A stretch of 64,000 nucleotides of DNA from Xaviernesmea oryzae (GTDB taxonomy: Bacteria; Pseudomonadota; Alphaproteobacteria; Rhizobiales; Rhizobiaceae), in NCBI RefSeq assembly GCF_900109605.1, contig NZ_FOAM01000008.1, forward strand, positions 124,001-188,000. The letters run 5' to 3'. Position numbers and translations under genes: made by a program. A model generated the notes under the pieces. The model was not told where the DNA came from and did no database searches. It saw nothing but the letters and a program-made list of their open reading frames with translations. The first letter of the stretch is position 1. Each line of letters opens with the position of its first letter. Below are positions 1 through 8,984 of this stretch, piece by piece.

Positions 1-1
1 T

Positions 2-685
2 CAGAACCCGGAAAACGGTCTCGCTTTCATGGAAAGCGATCCGCTCGGTGGCCATGATCCTTACAGCGCCAGCAAGGCGGCGGCCGAAATCGTTGCCGCC
101 AGCTATCGCTCGGCCTATTTCGCCGGCCGTCATGTCGGCGTTGCCACGGCGCGGGCCGGCAATGTCATCGGCGGCGGCGACTGGGCGGAGGATCGTCTGA
201 TCCCCGATGCCGTCAGGGCCTGGCAGGCGGGCGCGGCGCTGCACGTGCGCCGGCCCAAGGCCATTCGCCCTTGGCAGCATGTGCTCGAGCCGCTTGGCGG
301 CTATCTCGGGCTGGCGCGCCGCCTCTTCGAAGCGCCCCAGGGCGTGGAAGCTTTCAATTTTGGTCCCAATCACGGTGATGCCGCCTCGGTCGGCACCGTG
401 CTGCGGCTTGCCGAGCGTCACTATGGCGGCACCGGCGGCGGTGTCATTCTGGGCGACGGCACGGAAGGCCCGCACGAGGCCGGCTATCTCGTGCTCGACA
501 GCAGCCGCGCCCGCAGCGAACTCGGTTACTACCCGCGCTGGGGCCTGACGGAGACCGTGCGTCGCACCATGCAATGGTATCGCGCGCAGCAGGAGGGCAT
601 GGATGTGAGAACGCTTTGCCTGACCGATATCCGCGACTTCATCGGCGCGGAATCACAGGGCGAGCAGGAACGGCTGGTCGGCTGA
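2..685 (+). CDS. rfbG: CDP-glucose 4,6-dehydratase, 3' part (5' end outside window)
   Basis: The enzyme converts CDP-D-glucose to CDP-4-keto-6-deoxy-D-glucose, the entry step to 3,6-dideoxy and branched sugars of O-antigens. The reading frame is open from base 2, so the N-terminal NAD-binding half is missing. The visible 227 residues start just before the short-chain-dehydrogenase catalytic pair: YSASK gives Tyr21 and Lys25 of the visible part. The run DPLGGHDPYSASKAAAE is typical of the CDP-glucose dehydratase branch, and RPWQHVLEPLGGYL is another family hallmark. The next gene starts on the last base of its stop codon, so the two are translationally coupled. Identity is good; the exact downstream sugar cannot be told from this fragment. 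Confidence 0.9.
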   Translation, partial: QNPENGLAFMESDPLGGHDPYSASKAAAEIVAASYRSAYFAGRHVGVATARAGNVIGGGDWAEDRLIPDAVRAWQAGAALHVRRPKAIRPWQHVLEPLGGYLGLARRLFEAPQGVEAFNFGPNHGDAASVGTVLRLAERHYGGTGGGVILGDGTEGPHEAGYLVLDSSRARSELGYYPRWGLTETVRRTMQWYRAQQEGMDVRTLCLTDIRDFIGAESQGEQERLVG

Positions 686-1248
686 TGGACAAGCGGTTCG
701 AGATCGAGGAGACGCCGCTTACCGGCCTGCTGCTCGTCAAGCGCTGCCCGATGGCCGATGCACGTGGCAGCTTCGCCCGTCTCTTTTGCGCCGAAGAGCT
801 TTCCGCGCTCGGCTGGAAGGCGCCGGTGGCGCAGATCAACGAGAGCCGGACGCGCCTGAAGGGCACGGTCCGTGGCCTGCATTACCAAAAGCCACCCTTT
901 GCGGAGATGAAGCTCGTCTCCTGCATCGAAGGCGCGATCCTCGACGTGGCGGTCGATCTGCGTCCGCAGTCGCCAACCTACGGCCAGCATTATGCTGCGG
1001 AACTCTCCGCCGAGAATGCGGGCGCATTGATGATTCCCGAGGGCTTTGCCCATGGGTTCCAGGCGCTGAGCGACGATGTCCGGATGATCTACGTTCACTC
1101 AGCGCTCTATGCCGCCGAGGCCGAGGCCGGCATCGACGCCACCGATCCGACGCTGTCGATCGCCTGGCCGCTGCCGGTCGCGCAGCGCTCGCCGCGCGAT
1201 TGCGCACTTCCCCGCTTTTCTTCGTTCGACGAGAGGGTTTCCGCATGA
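685..1248 (+). CDS. dTDP-4-dehydrorhamnose 3,5-epimerase family protein (RmlC-like cupin)
   Basis: A 187-residue cupin that epimerises a 4-keto-6-deoxy sugar nucleotide at C3 and/or C5. The catalytic histidine is visible in VRGLHYQ (His66), followed by the cupin core around residues 75-95 and PEGFAHGFQ near residue 117. I chose the ATG overlapping the rfbG stop (TGATG), because it gives the usual family length. Its position directly after a CDP-glucose dehydratase suggests that it acts on CDP-4-keto-6-deoxyglucose rather than on a dTDP sugar. That substrate is an inference. It overlaps the following methyltransferase gene by 4 bases. Confidence 0.87.
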   Translation: MDKRFEIEETPLTGLLLVKRCPMADARGSFARLFCAEELSALGWKAPVAQINESRTRLKGTVRGLHYQKPPFAEMKLVSCIEGAILDVAVDLRPQSPTYGQHYAAELSAENAGALMIPEGFAHGFQALSDDVRMIYVHSALYAAEAEAGIDATDPTLSIAWPLPVAQRSPRDCALPRFSSFDERVSA

Positions 1249-2474
1249 AGTGCCGGCATTGCGGCAGCGAGCGGATGGTGCCGTTTCTGGATCTCGGCAC
1301 CGCTCCGCCATCCAATTCCTATGTCGAGCCGAGCGCGCGCGCCGAACCCGAGCTCTGGTATCCGCTGGTCGTGCGCTGCTGCCAGGCCTGCCGCCTGGTC
1401 CAGACCGAGGATTTCGCCGCACGGGAAACTTTCTTCTCGCCGCATTATGCCTATTTCAGCGCGATCTCCTCGTCCTGGGTGGCGCATGCCGAGCGCTATG
1501 TGGCGGACATGCAAGCACGCTTCGGTTTAGGCCCCACGTCGCGCATCATCGAAATCGCCGCCAATGACGGCTACCTTCTGCAGCATGCCGTGGCCCGCAA
1601 CATTCCATGCCTCGGCATCGAGCCGACCGCCAGCACGGCCGCCGCCGCTCGCGACAGGGGCATCGAGATCGTCGAGGATTTTTTCGGCGAGGCGCTGGGG
1701 GCCGAACTGGCCGCAAAAGGCGTCTCGGCCGATTTGACGGCGGCCAACAATGTTCTGGCCCATGTGCCCGATATCAATGATTTCGTGCGGGGCTTTGCCC
1801 GGCTTCTAAAGCCGCAGGGCGTGGCCACTTTCGAGTTCCCGCATCTCCTCAACATGGTGCGCGAAGGACAATTCGATACCGCCTATCACGAGCATTATTC
1901 CTATCTCTCGCTGATCGCGGTCGAGCGGATCTTCAGCGAAAACGGCCTGACGGTCTTCGACGTCGCGACGACGCCCTGGCATGGTGGCAGCCTGCGCGTC
2001 TTTGCCATGCGCAGCGACACGGGCGCGCATGCCATAACGCCGGCCGTGGCCGATATGCTGGATGCCGAGACGGCGGCGGGCATGCGCGAGGACGGCTTCT
2101 ATACGCGCTTCCAGGAGACGGCGGCGCAGGTGCGCGACGGCTTCGTCGACTTTCTGATCGATTGCCGCCGGCAGGGACTGAAGGTCGCCGCTTACGGCGC
2201 GGCTGCCAAGGGCAATACGCTCCTGAATTTCTCAGGCATCAAGCCGGATCTCCTGTCCTTCGTCGTGGACAAGAATCCGGCCAAGCAAGGGCTGCTTCTT
2301 CCGGGCAGCCGCATTCCCATCGTCACCGAGGAGAGGCTTCGCACGGAGAAGCCGGAAAGAGTTGTGATCCTGCCATGGAATCTTCGAACCGAAATCATGC
2401 AGCAGCTTCAATATATAACCGATTGGGGTGGGAAGTTCGTGACGGCGGTGCCGAGCCTGACGGTGCATTCCTGA
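1245..2474 (+). CDS. NDP-hexose C-methyltransferase-like SAM enzyme
   Basis: A 409-residue three-part methyltransferase of the NovU/TylC3/TcaB9 type that makes branched deoxysugars. The N-terminal zinc-binding part has Cys3, Cys6, Cys45/46 and Cys49. The SAM motif IIEIAANDGYL lies near residue 100, and the C-terminal domain contains KVAAYGAAAKGNTLL near residue 310, as in the family's C-terminal domain. The start is ATG overlapping the epimerase stop by 4 bases (ATGA). Order dehydratase - epimerase - C-methyltransferase implies a C-methyl-branched 6-deoxy sugar nucleotide. The family assignment is firm; the methylated position is unknown. Confidence 0.87.
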   Translation: MKCRHCGSERMVPFLDLGTAPPSNSYVEPSARAEPELWYPLVVRCCQACRLVQTEDFAARETFFSPHYAYFSAISSSWVAHAERYVADMQARFGLGPTSRIIEIAANDGYLLQHAVARNIPCLGIEPTASTAAAARDRGIEIVEDFFGEALGAELAAKGVSADLTAANNVLAHVPDINDFVRGFARLLKPQGVATFEFPHLLNMVREGQFDTAYHEHYSYLSLIAVERIFSENGLTVFDVATTPWHGGSLRVFAMRSDTGAHAITPAVADMLDAETAAGMREDGFYTRFQETAAQVRDGFVDFLIDCRRQGLKVAAYGAAAKGNTLLNFSGIKPDLLSFVVDKNPAKQGLLLPGSRIPIVTEERLRTEKPERVVILPWNLRTEIMQQLQYITDWGGKFVTAVPSLTVHS

Positions 2475-2687
2475 AGCCCGAGAAGGCCGAAAAGGCGGAT
2501 CTGAGCCGCGTGCTGCCAGAGCTGCCGGTCGAGCCCGTGCTCATCGCGCCGATCGTCCGGAAGCGGTAGGGTCCAGCCCTATGGCAGCGGCCTTGCGGCC
2601 AGCGCCCTGCATAAAACCGAAGCGGACGACACCTTGCGACCGTCACAGACCTCTCGCCGCTTGACGTCTTCAGCCCGCTGGCATGTC

Positions 2688-2990
2688 TTATTCGTCCCTT
2701 TCGCCTAAGGCCGCGCGCTCATGCGCGATGGCGTGGCGGATCAGCTTTTCCCAGATCATGTCGTAAAAATCCGGATCGAGCCCGTGGCGCTCGGCATTGG
2801 CGCGCGCATTGCGCCGCACTTCGTCGACGCGGGCGGGAATGTCCGCCTTGAGGCCAATCTCGCGCTTGATTTCGGCTGCGCGACCAATATAGCCCCATCG
2901 CTCGCTGAACAGGCGCATCAGCGCCTCATCGATGCGGTCGATCTCCTGTCGGATTTCCGGCATGGTCCGGCATTCGGCTGGTGTTTTCAT
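2688..2990 (-). CDS. Chorismate mutase, AroQ type II
   Basis: A 100-residue all-helical chorismate mutase that converts chorismate to prephenate for phenylalanine and tyrosine synthesis. The core begins IRQEIDRIDEALMRLFSERW and continues with the KREIGLKADIPARVDEV segment, matching the AroQ helix 1 and helix 2 pattern; length is normal for a monofunctional AroQ. I used the ATG at 2990, since upstream extension has no family resemblance. It lies alone, divergent from the glycosyltransferase-like gene and convergent with the methyltransferase gene, so it is probably an ordinary metabolic gene beside the glycan cluster. A PchB-like isochorismate lyase is less likely but not excluded. Confidence 0.85.
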   Translation of the reverse strand: MKTPAECRTMPEIRQEIDRIDEALMRLFSERWGYIGRAAEIKREIGLKADIPARVDEVRRNARANAERHGLDPDFYDMIWEKLIRHAIAHERAALGERDE

Positions 2991-3191
2991 CGGGGTCTCC
3001 GGATCGTTCGGGCCCTCATATGCGCCGCACAACAGCCGGCGGCAAGCCTCTCCCGCACCCTCTGCCCGGCTGAACCGCGACAAAAACGCTTCGTGAGATC
3101 TTTCGCATAAAAGGGCCGGCGTTCGCCCATCCGGCAAGCCTCGCAAAAGCCCTCACCTCTAGTCTGCCTGCAAACGTTCAAGAGGATCTCC

Positions 3192-4415
3192 ATGTTTCCC
3201 AGGCCGAAACTGACTGTCTGCGTGCCGTCGCGAAATCGCCAGCGCACGTTCAAGGAGACGATCCGTGCGCTTCTGCTGCGCCCCCGCATCGATGTGCAGT
3301 TCGTCTTCGCCGACAATTCCGACGATGCATCGATCATGGACGACTTCATGGCCGACCATCTGGCCGATCCGCGCGTCGTCTATCTGCGATCCCAGGACAC
3401 TGCTCTGTCGATGGTCGACAACTGGAACCGGTGCGTCGAGGCGGCAGAAGGCGAATTCGTCTGCATGATCGGCGATGACGACTATGTCGACGTCAACATG
3501 ATCGATACGATCAACCGCATCCAGGAACAGGATCCGACACTGGACGCCTTCTGCTGGAACCGCCTTACGTATAATTGGCCCGGCATGCCGCGGCCGCCTT
3601 CCAACGTGCATATCAAGCTCGAGCCGGAGATCCGCAAGATTGCACGCGGCGTTCTCTATGCTGAATTCTTCGGCTGGCGCGCGCTGCCGTCGAGCGCCCG
3701 CATTCCCATGGGCTTCTATCATGGTGCCATCTCCATGGCGCTGATGGACAGCTTCAAGGAACGCTTCGGCAGCTATTGTTCCCATCCGACTGTCGATTTC
3801 GACAATGTCTGCAAGGTCGTCTCTTCGGCCAATGGGCTGTATTTCTCCTCGCGCCCCTTCTCGGTGATGGGCGCCTGCGCGGAAAGCAACTCAGCGGCCA
3901 TCTATAACTCTGAGGGCCATGCCCGCGCGCATGCGCAGTTCATGAAGGAACTCGGCCGGAACATGGACGAGGATCCCTACATGAAGCTGACGCCGTTCCG
4001 TTCGGAACATGGTCTAGCCGCTTCGATCCTGCAGGTGCAATTGTGGTTCACATCGACCTTTGGCTATCAGATGGTCGATGGCTGGGAGCAAGGCTTTGCC
4101 AAAGCCTGCGCCTTGAACGCCCAGTTCATGGACACCAAGGATAGCTACGACCGGACGATCAAGAATTATCGGCAGGCGTTGCGTAAATGGCATGGCGGCA
4201 AGTATCTTCCGTTCTTCAAGCCAGAGCCCTTTGTCGAGCGATACGGCACGAAGCTGTGGACCGGAATGATCGAAGGCGATCTGTTCATCCACGAGCGGAT
4301 CGACTTTATTTCGACGCCGCGCGAGCTCTACGATTTCGTGGAGCAGATCGTAGCACGGCCTGAAGATCTGGTAATCGAGGATCACTCGGGCATGTGGCAG
4401 GCCAAGTCCGCCTGA
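3192..4415 (+). CDS. Glycosyltransferase family 2-like protein
   Basis: A 407-residue protein with an N-terminal GT-A fold: LTVCVPSRNRQRTF at residues 8-20, VFADNSDD near 39-45, and the nucleotide-sugar/metal site as a DDD triplet at residues 95-97 (MIGDDDYVD). The C-terminal 250 residues do not match a domain I recognise; they include IPMGFYHGAIS, which recurs in the protein at 15172-16281. The ribosome site AGAGGA lies 9 bases before ATG. It is the first gene of the forward run that continues into the LuxC/LuxE group, so it probably transfers the sugar made there. Donor and acceptor are unknown. Confidence 0.75.
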   Translation: MFPRPKLTVCVPSRNRQRTFKETIRALLLRPRIDVQFVFADNSDDASIMDDFMADHLADPRVVYLRSQDTALSMVDNWNRCVEAAEGEFVCMIGDDDYVDVNMIDTINRIQEQDPTLDAFCWNRLTYNWPGMPRPPSNVHIKLEPEIRKIARGVLYAEFFGWRALPSSARIPMGFYHGAISMALMDSFKERFGSYCSHPTVDFDNVCKVVSSANGLYFSSRPFSVMGACAESNSAAIYNSEGHARAHAQFMKELGRNMDEDPYMKLTPFRSEHGLAASILQVQLWFTSTFGYQMVDGWEQGFAKACALNAQFMDTKDSYDRTIKNYRQALRKWHGGKYLPFFKPEPFVERYGTKLWTGMIEGDLFIHERIDFISTPRELYDFVEQIVARPEDLVIEDHSGMWQAKSA

Positions 4416-4447
4416 GGCGGTTGCAGGCGGCCGATGGAACGCTGACC

Positions 4448-5902
4448 ATGATGACTGCGCATGAGACATCGCCTGGCCTGATGGATGCCATCGGTGCGGA
4501 AGAGGGCCGTGCGCTGTTTCATTGTGACGACGGGTCGCAAATGGCTCTGGGCGAGGTGCTGGCATTGGCGAAGAATGCCGCCTTCGCGCAGACGCGCCGG
4601 CGCGTCGTCTTCTGTTTCAGTGAAAACGATCCAGGCGGTCTTGCGGGCTATCTTGGGTTGCTGAAGGCGGAGGCAGTGCCGGCGATGCTGAGCCCCACGC
4701 TTCCGCTGGATGCGATCGGGACGCTGAGAAAGGCCTATCAGCCGGATTTCCTGTGGTTGCCGGAAAAGCGTTTGGCGGAGTTCGAAGGGCTCCCGATCGT
4801 ACATGCGCAATGGGGCTATGCGCTGTTATCGACCAAGGCTTCAAGCAGCAAGGAGATCCATGCAGATCTCGCCCTTCTTCTGACGACATCGGGCAGCACG
4901 GGAAGCCCGAAATTCGTGCGCTTGTCGCACCGCAATCTGCTGGCCAATGCGGAGGCCATCCGTACCTATCTGTCGCTGACGCCGGCCGACCGGCCGGTCA
5001 CGACGTTGCCGCTCGGTTACTCCTATGGCCTCTCCGTGCTTCATAGCCACCTTCTGGCGGGCAGCACGATCGCGCTGACCGGGAGAACCTTCTTCGATCG
5101 GGGGTTCTGGGACTTTATTAACCAGGCCCGAGTCACCAGTCTCGCCGGTGTTCCCTACCATTATGAGATGCTGAAGAAGCTTCGCTTCGCAAAGATGGAT
5201 CTGCCGGCCCTGAACACGCTGACGCAGGCTGGTGGGCGCATGGAGCCGGCGCTGACGCGTGAATTCGCGCAGCTTTGTGCGGCTCGGAATATTCGCTTCT
5301 TCTCCATGTATGGCCAGACCGAAGCAACCGCGCGCATGGCCTATCTCGCGCCCGAAAAGGCAATCGAGAAGGCGGGGAGCATCGGCCGCGCCATTCCCGG
5401 TGGGGCATTCAGCCTGATCGATGGGGATGGTCTCAGGATCAACTCTTCCGGCTGCGCGGGCGAATTGGTCTATGAAGGCGCGAATGTCTGCCTCGGCTAT
5501 GCCGAGACCGCTGCCGACCTGGCCCTAGGCGACGTGTTCGGCGGCGTTTTGAGAACCGGCGATCTGGCCATGCGCGACGAGGATGGCGATTACACGATCG
5601 TCGGCCGGCTGAAGCGCTTCCTCAAGCTCTTCGGCTACCGCGTCAATCTGGCCGACATAGAGGCCAGCCTGGCGGCCGAGGGCCACGATGCGGCCTGCGC
5701 CGGTCGCGACGATCTTCTCGAGGTTTATCTGGTTGGCGGCACGGCAGAGGGCGGCAAGGCCGTCAAATCCCGCCTGGTTCTGCAGATGAAAATCGCGCCG
5801 CAGGCCATCAAGGTCTTTGGCGTTGACGCCCTGCCGCGCAGCGATGCCGGCAAGATCCGCTATGGCGCGCTTGAAACGCTTGCAAGGGAGATCCTGGCGT
5901 GA
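4448..5902 (+). CDS. AMP-dependent acyl-CoA/acyl-ACP synthetase (adenylate-forming ligase)
   Basis: An ANL-superfamily enzyme of about 484 residues that activates a carboxylic acid with ATP and passes it to a thiol. The P-loop-like A3 motif is TTSGSTGSPK, followed by SMYGQTEAT (A5), RTGDLA (A7), VGRLKRFLKLFGYRV (A8) and a C-terminal PRSDAGKIRY with the A10 lysine. It is therefore complete. The frame is open from 4394, overlapping the previous gene; I prefer the ATG at 4448 because the earlier part has no family features. An ACP is encoded three genes downstream, so loading of that ACP is a reasonable inference. The substrate (fatty, hydroxy or amino acid) cannot be read here. Confidence 0.83.
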   Translation: MMTAHETSPGLMDAIGAEEGRALFHCDDGSQMALGEVLALAKNAAFAQTRRRVVFCFSENDPGGLAGYLGLLKAEAVPAMLSPTLPLDAIGTLRKAYQPDFLWLPEKRLAEFEGLPIVHAQWGYALLSTKASSSKEIHADLALLLTTSGSTGSPKFVRLSHRNLLANAEAIRTYLSLTPADRPVTTLPLGYSYGLSVLHSHLLAGSTIALTGRTFFDRGFWDFINQARVTSLAGVPYHYEMLKKLRFAKMDLPALNTLTQAGGRMEPALTREFAQLCAARNIRFFSMYGQTEATARMAYLAPEKAIEKAGSIGRAIPGGAFSLIDGDGLRINSSGCAGELVYEGANVCLGYAETAADLALGDVFGGVLRTGDLAMRDEDGDYTIVGRLKRFLKLFGYRVNLADIEASLAAEGHDAACAGRDDLLEVYLVGGTAEGGKAVKSRLVLQMKIAPQAIKVFGVDALPRSDAGKIRYGALETLAREILA

Positions 5903-7026
5903 CAACAACAGCCCTTCGCCTGGACAAACCGATGGCGTCTGCCGCATTCGATATTGCTCCCTGGCTGGATGTCGATCCCTACGGCATGGCGGCTGCCGAG
6001 AAGGATGCGGCGCTGACGGCGGTCATGCGCGCACTGACGGAGCATCACCGAGCGCTCTCTTCGGAGTACGGGCGCATCCTCGAACTTACGGCCGATGAGA
6101 ATGCGCCATTCGAGACGCTGGCGGATGTGCCATTTCTGCCCGTGCGGCTGTTCAAGATGTTCGACCTCCTCAGCGTGCCGCGCGACCAGATCTTCAAGAC
6201 GATGACCTCGTCCGGAACGAGTGGCCAGGCCGTATCCCGCATCTATCTCGATCGTGAGACGGCGGCGCTGCAGGGCAAGGTCCTGGCACGGCTGATGAGC
6301 CATCTTCTTGGGCCAAAGCGCGTGCCCATGCTGGTCATCGATTCGCCCAGCGTGCTGCGTGATCGCAATGCCTTCTCCGCCCGCGGCGCCGGCATTCTCG
6401 GCTTCTCCTTGTTCGGCAAAGATGTGACCTACGCACTGGACGAGGACATGCAGCTGAACCTGCCGGCGATCGAAGCGTTCCTCGAGCGTCACGCGGGTCA
6501 GCCGATCTTTCTTTTTGGCTTCACCTTCATGATCTGGAGCCACTTCTACCGCGCGCTGGAGGCTGCGGGCCGCAGCCTGCCGATCGATAAGGGCATTCTC
6601 CTGCATGGCGGCGGTTGGAAAAAGCTGCAGGATGAGGCGGTCGACAATGACGCCTTCCGGGCCGCGATGAAGCGTTGCGCCGGTATTTCCCGCGTCGTCA
6701 ATTATTATGGCATGGTCGAACAGACCGGCTCGATCTTCCTCGAATGCGAGGAGGGGCACCTGCATGCGTCCGTTCATGCCGATGTTTTGATCCGCGATCC
6801 CCGCACGTTCCGATGCATGGAGATTGGCGAGACGGGCCTCATCGAGGTGCTCTCGCTTCTGCCGCGCAGCTATCCGGGCCATGCTTTGTTGACCGAGGAT
6901 GTCGGCCGTATCGAGGGCGTCGATACCTGCCCCTGCGGCCGGCTTGGCACCTATTTCTCCGTGGCGGGCCGCGTTGCCAAGGCCGAGGTACGAGGATGCA
7001 GCGATACCTATGAAGCCCGTTCCTGA
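5899..7026 (+). CDS. LuxE-like acyl-protein synthetase
   Basis: A 375-residue member of the LuxE/PaaK family. In bioluminescent bacteria LuxE takes an acyl group onto a cysteine close to its C-terminus and hands it to the reductase LuxC. The adenylation-type motif SSGTSGQ lies near residue 98, NYYGMVEQTGS near residue 270, and CPCGR near residue 345. The C-terminal RGCSD places a cysteine at residue 367 of 375, much like the acylated C-terminal cysteine of LuxE. The GTG start overlaps the ligase stop (GTGA); an ATG at 5932 is an alternative. The LuxC-like gene begins before this one ends, so the pair is probably translated together. Confidence 0.83.
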   Translation: MTTTALRLDKPMASAAFDIAPWLDVDPYGMAAAEKDAALTAVMRALTEHHRALSSEYGRILELTADENAPFETLADVPFLPVRLFKMFDLLSVPRDQIFKTMTSSGTSGQAVSRIYLDRETAALQGKVLARLMSHLLGPKRVPMLVIDSPSVLRDRNAFSARGAGILGFSLFGKDVTYALDEDMQLNLPAIEAFLERHAGQPIFLFGFTFMIWSHFYRALEAAGRSLPIDKGILLHGGGWKKLQDEAVDNDAFRAAMKRCAGISRVVNYYGMVEQTGSIFLECEEGHLHASVHADVLIRDPRTFRCMEIGETGLIEVLSLLPRSYPGHALLTEDVGRIEGVDTCPCGRLGTYFSVAGRVAKAEVRGCSDTYEARS

Positions 7027-8215
7027 CTTACCGGTGACGCTGCGGGTCGGCGGCCGCCTGTCCGACATCACCAGGCAGCCTCTGCCGCCCTATGCACCGG
7101 AAGCGACCGCTTTTCTGGCGGCCTTGTCCAAGCAACTGCTGGCCTTGCCGGAGGCGCGGCAGTTTCCCGATATTGCGGCTTTCGCCTATTGGTGCCGGCC
7201 GGCCAGTCTGGCGCGGCTGCAGCGCGAATTTGGCGCGGCGCATGCGCGCCTTGGCCGAGGGCTGGCGCTGCACATCGCGCCCGCCAACGTGCCTGTCAAT
7301 TTCGCCTTTTCCTTTGCCTTTGGCGTTCTGGCGGGCAATGCCAATATCGTGCGCATTCCGGATGCCGGTCATCCGCAGGTCGACGTGATCTGCGATCGGA
7401 TAGCGGCGCTGTTTGACGATCCCGCGCATCGCCGGATTGCCGCCATGAATCGGCTGATCCGGTATCCGCGCAGCGACAGCATCACGGCCACCCTGTCGCA
7501 GCTCTGCCAGGCGCGCCTGATCTGGGGCGGAGATGAAACCGTTTCTCGGCTGCGCGCGCTGCCCGTTCATCCGCGCTGCGTCGATATTGCCTTTGCAGAT
7601 CGCTATTCGTTCTGCGTGCTGGATTCGCAGGCCGTTCTGGGGGCCAGCGACACGGTTCTCGCAGCGCTGGTGAAAGGCTTCTACGATGACGTCTTCCTGC
7701 TCGATCAGAATGCCTGCTCGAGCCCGCATCTGGTGCTGTGGCATGGCACGGGCCAGGCCGAGGCGGCCCAAGGCCGCTTCTGGTCGGCGATGACCGACTA
7801 TCTGGAGAAAAATTACGATCTTGCGCCCGTACATGCGGTCGACAAATTCGTTCATCTCTGCGCAACGGCCATTGCCTTGCCGCAGGCGCGCGCCACGCGG
7901 CGCCACGACAATTTCGTCTACCGGGTCCGGCTGGACAGCCTGCCTGCCGATATCGAGCGCCACCGCGGACGCAACGGCTTTTTCTATGAGCATGCGGTCG
8001 ACGACCTCAGCTGTCTCGGCGAAATCGTCGAGGAACGGTATCAGACACTGACCACCTTCGGGATTGACCGGGCCACGCTCGTGCAGTCCATCATCGCGCA
8101 AGGTCTGTCGGGCATAGACCGGGTGGTTCCCGTCGGCAAGGCATTGGACATCGGGGTGATCTGGGACGGCTACGACCTGATCGGTGAACTCTCCAGAATC
8201 GTCCATACGGCGTAA
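7010..8215 (+). CDS. LuxC-like acyl-CoA/acyl-protein reductase (aldehyde-forming)
   Basis: A 401-residue NAD(P)H-dependent acyl reductase of the LuxC branch of the aldehyde dehydrogenase fold. LuxC reduces the acyl group delivered by LuxE to an aldehyde. The catalytic cysteine is Cys236 in LLDQNACSSPH. The nucleotide-binding region HIAPANVPVNFAFSFAFGVLAGN lies at residues 88-110, of which PANVPVN is highly typical. The ATG start at 7010 has GAGGAT about 12 bases upstream and overlaps luxE by 17 bases. No luciferase (luxAB) is near, so the aldehyde is presumably a biosynthetic intermediate of the glycan and not a light-reaction substrate. Confidence 0.85.
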   Translation: MKPVPDLPVTLRVGGRLSDITRQPLPPYAPEATAFLAALSKQLLALPEARQFPDIAAFAYWCRPASLARLQREFGAAHARLGRGLALHIAPANVPVNFAFSFAFGVLAGNANIVRIPDAGHPQVDVICDRIAALFDDPAHRRIAAMNRLIRYPRSDSITATLSQLCQARLIWGGDETVSRLRALPVHPRCVDIAFADRYSFCVLDSQAVLGASDTVLAALVKGFYDDVFLLDQNACSSPHLVLWHGTGQAEAAQGRFWSAMTDYLEKNYDLAPVHAVDKFVHLCATAIALPQARATRRHDNFVYRVRLDSLPADIERHRGRNGFFYEHAVDDLSCLGEIVEERYQTLTTFGIDRATLVQSIIAQGLSGIDRVVPVGKALDIGVIWDGYDLIGELSRIVHTA

Positions 8216-8262
8216 GGGCAAGCCGGCGCGGCGCTGCAAGCCGCAGCAAGGATCTGAAAGAC

Positions 8263-8511
8263 ATGAGCAATCGAGACACGTATAACACCGCCTTCACCGA
8301 AACCTTCATGATCGAGACGAAAGACCTGCCGGGCCTGAAGTACCAGGACATCTCGGCGTGGGACAGTGTCGGGCACATGGCGTTGATGGCGGCGCTGGAA
8401 GAGGCCTTCGGCATCGAGATGGACATTGACGACATCATCGAATTCTCAGGCTACGAGGCTGGTCAGGCGATCCTGACCAAATACAACATCGCCATTGAGC
8501 CCGCCGTATGA
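8263..8511 (+). CDS. Acyl carrier protein
   Basis: An 82-residue acidic helical carrier protein. The phosphopantetheine site is Ser35 in WDSVGHM, followed by the acidic helix III segment FGIEMDIDDIIEF. It is not the housekeeping AcpP, whose site reads DSLD. It lies between the LuxC-like reductase and the FabZ-like dehydratase, overlapping the latter by 4 bases, so it probably carries the acyl intermediate shared by the ligase, LuxE/LuxC pair and dehydratase. The 47-base gap after luxC includes AAGGATCTGAAAGAC as a possible ribosome site. Confidence 0.85.
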   Translation: MSNRDTYNTAFTETFMIETKDLPGLKYQDISAWDSVGHMALMAALEEAFGIEMDIDDIIEFSGYEAGQAILTKYNIAIEPAV

Positions 8512-8984
8512 GCCAGGCACCCGCCCATCCGGGTTTCGACATCAACGGCATCATCCGCCACCAGCGAAACCGATATCCTGTTCTGTTGATCGACCGGGTC
8601 ACCGATGTCGATCCGGGCAAGAGCGCGCGGGCGGTCAAGTGCTTCACCTACAATGAATGGTTCTTTCCGGGTCATTTCGACGACGAGCCGAATGTGCCGG
8701 GCTTCGTACAAATCGAGTCCCTGACGCAGACCTTCATCATGACGTTCCTCTGCATGGAGGAGTATCGCGGCATGAAGACCAATTTCGTTTCGATCAACAA
8801 TGTGCGGTTCAAGCGCAAAGTGGTTCCGGGCGACGTGCTGAAGATCGAGGCAAGATTGACGTCGTTCAAACGTGGTCTGGCCATTGGTTCGGCGGAAAGC
8901 TTTGTCGACGGGGAGCCCGCCTGCAGTGGGGACTTCGTCGTCGCCGTGCCGGAGATCCTCGACCGCTACAAGCCGCGCGGCTGA
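8508..8984 (+). CDS. FabZ-like 3-hydroxyacyl-ACP dehydratase (hotdog fold)
   Basis: A 158-residue hotdog protein. The catalytic pair is visible: His in FFPGHF (near residue 55) and Glu in VQIESLTQ (near residue 69), both in the FabZ arrangement FPGHF-x-x-x-P-x-x-PG. The later part VRFKRKVVPGDVLKIEARL is the conserved strand region. It probably dehydrates or otherwise processes an acyl group on the ACP encoded just upstream. The ATG overlaps the ACP stop (ATGA). It lacks the rest of a fatty acid synthesis set nearby, so its acyl chain must come from primary metabolism or from the local ligase. Confidence 0.83.
   Translation: MSQAPAHPGFDINGIIRHQRNRYPVLLIDRVTDVDPGKSARAVKCFTYNEWFFPGHFDDEPNVPGFVQIESLTQTFIMTFLCMEEYRGMKTNFVSINNVRFKRKVVPGDVLKIEARLTSFKRGLAIGSAESFVDGEPACSGDFVVAVPEILDRYKPRG

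Noticed and set aside
4448-8984. Bioluminescence (lux) operon
   Set aside because: LuxC- and LuxE-like genes are present, but no luxA, luxB or luxD homologue is near, and the neighbours are glycan genes.
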